Assembly: GCA_016790175.1 (NCBI GenBank)
Contig: JAEUPI010000156.1
Span: 1-47,729, forward strand
Length of the DNA stretch: 47,729 nt
Reading direction: 5' to 3'
From: Burkholderiaceae bacterium
Lineage (GTDB): Bacteria; Pseudomonadota; Gammaproteobacteria; Burkholderiales; Burkholderiaceae_C
Positions 43,356 to 47,729 of the stretch are shown here, one piece after another. A program made the position numbers and the translations under genes. A model generated the notes under the pieces. The model saw only the letters and a program-made list of their open reading frames with translations. It was not told where the DNA came from and made no database searches. Numbering within the stretch: the first letter of the stretch is position 1; each line of letters starts with the position of its first letter.

Positions 43356-44081
43356 TCAGTTTTCGCCCAGCGGCGTGCGGGCCAGCACCCACAGGTCGAC
43401 GGTCGCCGCGCCCGCTCGCCGCAGTGACAGTGCGGCCGCCTGCGCTGTGGCGCCGGTAGTCAGCACATCGTCGATCAAGGCCAGCCGCTGGCCGACCACC
43501 GACGCACGCCGGCGCGAGTCGACCCAGAACGCGTCGCGCAGATTGCGCTCGCGTTCGTCGCGCGGCTTGCCGATCTGGTGTGCGGTGTCACGCACGCGCT
43601 GCAAGCGGTCCGACGACGTTGTCACGCCGAGCCGGTGCCCGAGACGCCGTGCGATCTCCCACGCCTGGTTGAAGCCGCGCTCGCGCAGCCTCACGGAGGA
43701 CAGTGGCACCGGCACGAGCAGGTCGGGTCGTGGGGCCTGGTTGCGGCTCACGGCGTTGGCCAGTCCGGCGGCCAGAGCCGACGCCAGCTCGACCTGCTGG
43801 CGGAATTTGAAGCCCGCGATCAGCGCCGGCCACGGCCCGTCGTAGTCGGCCATCGTGATCGCGCGATCCCACGCCGGTGGCTCCCGCAGGCAGCCGCCGC
43901 AGGCCTCCAGCGGCACGGCCATCACGCGGCCGCAGCGCGCGCAACGCGGCTTCGGCGGTGCAAACCGCTGCAGGCAGGCGGGGCAGAGGCCGTCCGCGCA
44001 CCAACTCCGGCAGAGCACGCACAGTCCCGGCGGCCGCAACACCAGGCGGGCATCGGGTCGTGGCGCCGCGTCGCGCAGCAT
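43356..44081 (-). CDS. ComF family phosphoribosyltransferase-like protein
   Basis: 241 residues with ATG at 44081; an upstream ATG at 44105 would run through the divergent promoter and is less likely. A four-Cys zinc ribbon occupies the N-terminus (CVLC 21-24, CPAC 33-36, then CARC 47-50 and CGGC 61-64). A type I PRTase domain follows with the PRPP loop LALIDDVLTTGATA. ComF/GntX relatives are linked to DNA uptake or use of extracellular DNA; the enzymatic activity is unproven. There is no Shine-Dalgarno sequence; TATATT ends six bases before the ATG. Confidence 0.93.
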   Translation of the reverse strand: MLRDAAPRPDARLVLRPPGLCVLCRSWCADGLCPACLQRFAPPKPRCARCGRVMAVPLEACGGCLREPPAWDRAITMADYDGPWPALIAGFKFRQQVELASALAAGLANAVSRNQAPRPDLLVPVPLSSVRLRERGFNQAWEIARRLGHRLGVTTSSDRLQRVRDTAHQIGKPRDERERNLRDAFWVDSRRRASVVGQRLALIDDVLTTGATAQAAALSLRRAGAATVDLWVLARTPLGEN

Positions 44082-44087
44082 CGGCTC

Positions 44088-44093
44088 AATATA
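44088..44093 (-). promoter_or_regulatory. -10-like TATATT, 6 bases before comF ATG
   Basis: TATATT on the minus strand; six bases to ATG 44081. It shares four base pairs with the plus-strand TATACT. Confidence 0.55.
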
Positions 44094-44095
44094 CT
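44090..44095 (+). promoter_or_regulatory. -10-like TATACT, 8 bases before the BioC-like ATG
   Basis: TATACT on the plus strand; eight bases to ATG 44104. No ribosome site lies between. It overlaps the comF -10-like hexamer, forming one AT-rich symmetrical patch in a GC-rich region. Confidence 0.55.
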
Positions 44096-44103
44096 GCCGC
44101 ACC

Positions 44104-45018
44104 ATGCCCGAGCCGCCGGAGGCCGACCTCACGCGCGACGCCATCGACGCGCGAGCCGTCGACCACGTGTTGCGACGCATGGCGCTTGCCGCAGAAGCGC
44201 CCTGGCTGCACCGCGAGGTGGCGCAACGAATGGCCGAGCGGCTGCCGCTGATCCGCAAGCCGCCGGCAAGCTGGATCGATTGGTGGGCCCACGTCGGCGG
44301 TGGCGCTGCCGTCGTCCACCAGGCCTACCCACAGGCACGACGCGTGGTGGTCGAACCCAACGAGGCGCTGCGCGCACGCAGCCAGGCGCGGCCCGGCCGC
44401 TGGTGGTCGCCGCGCCGCTGGTCGGCGCCGGCGACGCCGGTGCTGCTGTCCTCGGAGGTTTCCGAGGCGTCGACCGAGATGGTGTGGGCCAACATGATGC
44501 TGCATGCCTGCACCGACATGGCCGCCACCTTCGCGCAATGGCGTCGTGCGCTTGTCGTCGATGGGTTCGTCATGTTCTCGACCCTGGGGCCCGCCACGCT
44601 GAGCGAGCTGCGCGCGCTGTATGTCGCGCTCGACATGGGCGAGCCGTTCGCTCCGTTCGCCGACATGCACGACATCGGCGACCTGCTGGTTCATGCCGGT
44701 TTTGCCGATCCGGTGATGGATCAGGAACTGCTGACCCTGACCTGGTCGTCTCCGGCTGCAGCCCTGCAGGAGTTGCGCGCGCTCGGCGGCAACGTGCATC
44801 CCGAGCGCCGGCCGGGTTTGCGTACGCCGCGCTGGCGTGAGCGGCTGCTGCAGCGCCTGGAGCAGCGTCTGGACGCCGACGGCCGGCTGGCCATGAGCTT
44901 CGAGCTCGTGTACGGACATGCCTTCCGACCCCAGCCGCGTGCCCGGGTGACCACGACCAGCACCTTGTCGCTTTCCGACATGCGAGCCGGCTTGTCAAGG
45001 GGGCGAGCCGCGGGTTGA
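44104..45018 (+). CDS. BioC-like SAM-dependent methyltransferase
   Basis: 304 residues from ATG 44104. The helical N-terminus resembles BioC (VDHVLRRMALAAEAPWLHREVA). The SAM motif I, normally GxGxG, is degenerate here (WAHVGGGAA, about 62-70), and the acidic end of motif II reads VVVEPNEAL. Later segments EMVWANMMLHACTDMAATFAQWRRAL and GFVMFSTLGPATLSELR match class I methyltransferases of the malonyl-ACP O-methyltransferase group. Biotin-pathway function is inferred, not certain. No other bio genes adjoin. Leaderless-looking start. Confidence 0.75.
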   Translation: MPEPPEADLTRDAIDARAVDHVLRRMALAAEAPWLHREVAQRMAERLPLIRKPPASWIDWWAHVGGGAAVVHQAYPQARRVVVEPNEALRARSQARPGRWWSPRRWSAPATPVLLSSEVSEASTEMVWANMMLHACTDMAATFAQWRRALVVDGFVMFSTLGPATLSELRALYVALDMGEPFAPFADMHDIGDLLVHAGFADPVMDQELLTLTWSSPAAALQELRALGGNVHPERRPGLRTPRWRERLLQRLEQRLDADGRLAMSFELVYGHAFRPQPRARVTTTSTLSLSDMRAGLSRGRAAG

Positions 45019-45041
45019 CGCTGTTCGCGGTCCAGTAGAAT
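45015..45041 (+). promoter_or_regulatory. Sigma-70-like promoter upstream of DUF2244-coxB-ctaD
   Basis: TTGACG (45015-45020) and TAGAAT (45036-45041), spacing 15 bp. The -35 overlaps the stop codon of the BioC-like gene. It gives a leader of about 50 bases before ATG 45099. Confidence 0.55.
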
Positions 45042-45098
45042 TCGCCGGTTTTCTGATCGTCGTCAAGCCGCGATGGTCAGTCCATCGGACCCGCATTG

Positions 45099-45632
45099 AT
45101 GACTGCCGCCTTCGCTCCCAGCCCCTGGCCCGCTCCCGCTTCGCAGCGCGGCCTCGGTGCTTGGCGGTTCGGACGCGAGATCGACGGCGACCGCTCGCGG
45201 ACCGTGCAGTGGGAGTTCCGCCGCAATTGTTCGATCACGCCGCGACAGCTGCTGGGCTTCTATGTCTCGCTGGCCGGCGTGGCGTTGTTCATCGCATTGG
45301 GCTTCTGGTGGGCCGGCGCCACGGTGGTGCTGGCTTTTGCGGGCTTCGAGGTGCTGATGCTCGGTGTGGCGCTGGCCGTCTATGCGCGGCATGCCGCCGA
45401 TTGCGAGACGATCACGCTGGCCGGTGGCGAGCTGGCCATCGAGCACCGCCATGGCGTGGCGGTGGATGCGTCGCGATTCCGCGCCGAATGGGTGAGGGTC
45501 GAGCCCAGCGTCGGCGACGGCTCGCTGGTCGAGGTTTCGGGAGAAGGCCGCCGGGCCCAGATCGGTCGCTATCTGCGGCCGGAATGGCGCTCGCAGCTGG
45601 CCCAGGAGATCCGCACGGCGCTTCGGCGATGA
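45099..45632 (+). CDS. DUF2244 membrane protein
   Basis: 177 residues. ATG 45099 (a TTG precedes it). Two membrane helices (about 52-70 and 74-96) after an N-terminal segment WEFRRNCSITPRQLLGFY typical of DUF2244, and a C-terminal cytoplasmic part ending in a YLRPEWRSQLAQEIRTAL motif. It sits directly upstream of coxB, the usual place of this family, so a role in cytochrome oxidase expression or assembly is plausible but unproven. Confidence 0.88.
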   Translation: MTAAFAPSPWPAPASQRGLGAWRFGREIDGDRSRTVQWEFRRNCSITPRQLLGFYVSLAGVALFIALGFWWAGATVVLAFAGFEVLMLGVALAVYARHAADCETITLAGGELAIEHRHGVAVDASRFRAEWVRVEPSVGDGSLVEVSGEGRRAQIGRYLRPEWRSQLAQEIRTALRR

Positions 45633-45669
45633 GCCGGCCGTGCGGCGCGTTTTCGGGATAAACGGATAC

Positions 45670-46851
45670 ATGACACCGATGAATCACACCAAGATTTGGC
45701 GGCAACGCTGCACGAGGGGTCTTGCCGCTGCGGTCGCATGGGGCGCGGCGTGGCCCGCGCTGGCCGTGAAGGACCTGCCGGGCGGACCGGCCGTGAACCA
45801 GATCGACCTGCATCCGCCGGCGTCGCGCATCGCGGCCGACGTGATCGGCCTGCACGACGGGCTGATGCTGGTGTGCCTCGGCATCTTCATCGTGGTGTTC
45901 GGCGTGATGTTCTATTCGATCTGGGCACACCGGAAGTCCAGGGGCCACCAGGCCGCCAACTTCCACGAGAGCGTGACCGTCGAGATCGCGTGGACGGTGG
46001 TGCCGTTCATCATCGTCATCGGCATGGGTCTGGCGGCCACGAAGACCGTCGTGGCGCAGAAGGACACCAGCAACGCCGAGCTGACGATCAAGGCCACCGG
46101 CTACCAGTGGAAGTGGGGCTACGACTACCTGAAGGGCGAGGGCGAGGGCATCGGTTTCCTGTCCACGCTCGATGTCGCGCACCGCGAGATGTCCGACGCG
46201 GGCAAGCCCCAGGGCGACGACTACCTGCTGAAGGTCGACAACCCGCTCGTCGTGCCGGTGGACAAGAAGATCCGCATCATCACGACGGCGAGCGACGTGA
46301 TCCATGCCTGGATGGTGCCGGCCTTCGCGGTCAAGCAGGACGCGATCCCCGGGTTCGTGCGCGACACCTGGTTCCGCGCAGACAAGACCGGCGACTTCTA
46401 CGGCCAGTGCGCGGAGCTCTGCGGCAAGGAGCACGCCTACATGCCGATTCACGTGAAGGTGCTGTCGCATGCCGACTACAGCAAGTGGGTCGAGGGCAAG
46501 AAGAAGGAGATGGCCGCCAGGGCCGACGATCCGGCCAAGGTGTGGGCGCTGCCCGATCTGATCGCTCGCGGCGAGAAGGTCTATGCCACCAACTGCGCCG
46601 TGTGCCACAAGGCCGACGGCACCGGCGCGCCGCCGGCCATCAAGGCGCTGACCGGCTCGCCGATGGTCAACGATGCCGACAAGGGCAAGCAGATCACGCT
46701 CGTGCTCAACGGCAACGACAAGGGCATGCCGCCGTGGAAGCAGCTGTCCGACACCGACCTCGCGGCGGTGATCACCTACACCAGGAACAGTTGGGCCAAC
46801 AAGACCGGACAGCTCGTGCAGCCGTCTGAAGTCGTTGCGGCCCGCAAGTAA
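45670..46851 (+). CDS. coxB: Cytochrome c oxidase subunit II with fused cytochrome c domain
   Basis: 393 residues from ATG 45670 (a second Met lies three codons on). Signal/early hydrophobic part about 18-32, two membrane helices (about 60-82 and 105-124), then the cupredoxin domain with the CuA ligands: His212, Cys247, Cys251, His255, Met258. A C-terminal cytochrome c domain carries a CAVCH heme site (309-313) and a late GMPPW methionine. The fusion is the caa3-type layout. It accepts electrons for the terminal oxidase in the inner membrane; ctaD follows after 30 bp. Confidence 0.96.
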   Translation: MTPMNHTKIWRQRCTRGLAAAVAWGAAWPALAVKDLPGGPAVNQIDLHPPASRIAADVIGLHDGLMLVCLGIFIVVFGVMFYSIWAHRKSRGHQAANFHESVTVEIAWTVVPFIIVIGMGLAATKTVVAQKDTSNAELTIKATGYQWKWGYDYLKGEGEGIGFLSTLDVAHREMSDAGKPQGDDYLLKVDNPLVVPVDKKIRIITTASDVIHAWMVPAFAVKQDAIPGFVRDTWFRADKTGDFYGQCAELCGKEHAYMPIHVKVLSHADYSKWVEGKKKEMAARADDPAKVWALPDLIARGEKVYATNCAVCHKADGTGAPPAIKALTGSPMVNDADKGKQITLVLNGNDKGMPPWKQLSDTDLAAVITYTRNSWANKTGQLVQPSEVVAARK

Positions 46852-46881
46852 GCATCCGGCGATCGTCTCGAAGGAACCCAC

Positions 46882-47729
46882 ATGAGCGCAGTTCTCGACC
46901 ATCACGGCCACTCGGCCGGTCACCACGACGATCATGCCCACGGCCATCCGCACGGCTGGCGGCGCTGGCTGTTCGCGACCAACCACAAGGACATCGGCAC
47001 GATGTACCTGATCTTCAGCTTCGTGATGCTGATGATCGGCGGCGTGCTGGCACTGGGCATCCGCGCCGAGCTGTTCAAGCCGGGACTGCAGTTCCTGAAC
47101 CCCGAGTTGTTCAACCAGTTCACCACGATGCACGGCCTGATCATGGTGTTCGGCGCCATCATGCCGGGCTTCGTGGGCTTCGCGAACTGGCTGGTGCCGC
47201 TGCAGGTGGGCGCGGCGGACATGGCCTTCGCGCGCATGAACAACCTGAGCTTCTGGCTGCTGATCCCGGCGGCCGGGCTGCTGGCCGCGAGCTTCTTCGT
47301 GCCCGGCGGCGCGCCGAGCGCCGGCTGGACGATCTATGCGCCGCTGACGCTGCAGATGGGCCCGTCGATGGACATGGCGATCTTCTCGCTGCACATCATG
47401 GGTGCCAGCTCGATCATGGGCTCGATCAACATCATCGTCACGATCCTGAACATGCGCGCACCAGGCATGACGCTGATGAAGATGCCGCTGTTCTGCTGGA
47501 CCTGGCTGATCACGGCCTACCTGCTGATCGCGGTGATGCCGGTGCTCGCGGGCGCGATCACGATGACGCTGACCGACCGCCACTTCGGCACCAGCTTCTT
47601 CAACCCCGCCGGCGGTGGCGACCCGATCATGTACCAGCACATCTTCTGGTTCTTCGGGCACCCCGAGGTCTACATCATGATCCTGCCGGCGTTCGGCATC
47701 GTGAGCGCCATCATCCCGACCTTCGCGCG
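46882..47729 (+). CDS. ctaD: Cytochrome c oxidase subunit I (partial, runs off the right edge)
   Basis: The first 282 residues are visible. The N-terminus is His-rich ([19 protein letters not shown], residues 7-25), then [17 protein letters not shown] begins the heme-copper oxidase core. The low-spin heme His lies in [10 protein letters not shown], and the CuB/Tyr region [13 protein letters not shown] is at the edge. It is the catalytic subunit reducing O2. ATG at 46882 has AAGGAA upstream. The C-terminal helices are outside the window. Confidence 0.97.
   Translation, partial: MSAVLDHHGHSAGHHDDHAHGHPHGWRRWLFATNHKDIGTMYLIFSFVMLMIGGVLALGIRAELFKPGLQFLNPELFNQFTTMHGLIMVFGAIMPGFVGFANWLVPLQVGAADMAFARMNNLSFWLLIPAAGLLAASFFVPGGAPSAGWTIYAPLTLQMGPSMDMAIFSLHIMGASSIMGSINIIVTILNMRAPGMTLMKMPLFCWTWLITAYLLIAVMPVLAGAITMTLTDRHFGTSFFNPAGGGDPIMYQHIFWFFGHPEVYIMILPAFGIVSAIIPTFA

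Noticed and set aside
45412-47661. 749-codon minus-strand frame opposite coxB and ctaD
   Set aside because: The sense strand encodes unmistakable cytochrome oxidase subunits; the antisense product is low-complexity His/Arg/Asp.
1-47729. CRISPR arrays, tRNA or rRNA genes, insertion sequences, prophage genes
   Set aside because: No regularly spaced repeats, cloverleaf-like sequences, transposase or phage motifs were seen on either strand.

Overview
The window is a high-GC chromosomal segment of a betaproteobacterium, most likely a Burkholderiales member of the Rubrivivax/Leptothrix/Methylibium type. The evidence is gene order: accB-accC-prmA-DUF3426, thiD-hemL beside rubredoxin-pilGHIJL, yqgE-ruvX-pyrR-pyrB-pyrC'-plsC, gpmA next to rhodanese-grxC-secB-gpsA, and DUF2244 ahead of coxB-ctaD. 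It looks like core genome. I see no insertion sequence, prophage, CRISPR array, rRNA or tRNA, and no stretch longer than 300 bases without a gene.

Layout. 1-12.3 kb (mostly minus strand): a PfkB-type sugar kinase, a zinc-ribbon DUF3426 membrane protein, PrmA, the biotin carboxylase half of acetyl-CoA carboxylase (AccC, AccB), a TlpA-like thioredoxin, a conserved hypothetical, peptidoglycan glycosyltransferase MtgA, a TonB-like protein, an RNase II family exonuclease, a YqiA-like hydrolase and murein-recycling ligase Mpl. 12.3-15.9 kb: a small membrane/secreted pair (DUF6644-like, DUF6152), HemL and a ThiD-like kinase (minus), and a short rubredoxin gene (plus). 16.0-27.0 kb: a Chp/Pil chemosensory operon (pilG, pilH, pilI, pilJ and a 2030-residue CheA-like pilL) that would control type IV pili, followed by a GGEEF diguanylate cyclase with an intact inhibitory site. 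27.1-34.7 kb: an RND efflux adaptor/permease pair, a secreted alpha/beta hydrolase, a DNA photolyase and an RraA-family protein. 34.8-39.7 kb: yqgE, ruvX, pyrR, pyrB, a catalytically dead dihydroorotase (pyrC') and a PlsC-type acyltransferase. 39.7-45.0 kb: gpmA, rhodanese, grxC, secB, gpsA, trmL, comF and a BioC-like methyltransferase. 45.1 kb to the end: DUF2244, coxB with a fused cytochrome c domain, and the start of ctaD.

Three signals stand out beyond the gene list. (1) In the yqgE-pyrC' operon three gene junctions carry 77-83 bp spacers bracketed by ATGA stop/start overlaps. Each spacer is one open reading frame of 26-28 codons in the right frame to pass ribosomes on, and each is bounded by short direct repeats around the ATGA. 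Two of the spacers are copies of a GC-rich dispersed repeat with a CCCCC-NN-GGGGGG core; a third copy lies near 6.4 kb. (2) Several genes without a Shine-Dalgarno sequence have a -10-like hexamer ending exactly 6 (once 8) bases before their ATG, which suggests leaderless mRNAs. Two of these sets are divergent pairs, and comF/bioC-like share one overlapping symmetrical -10 region. (3) secB is preceded by a perfect 10-bp inverted repeat with a -10-like hexamer at its centre.
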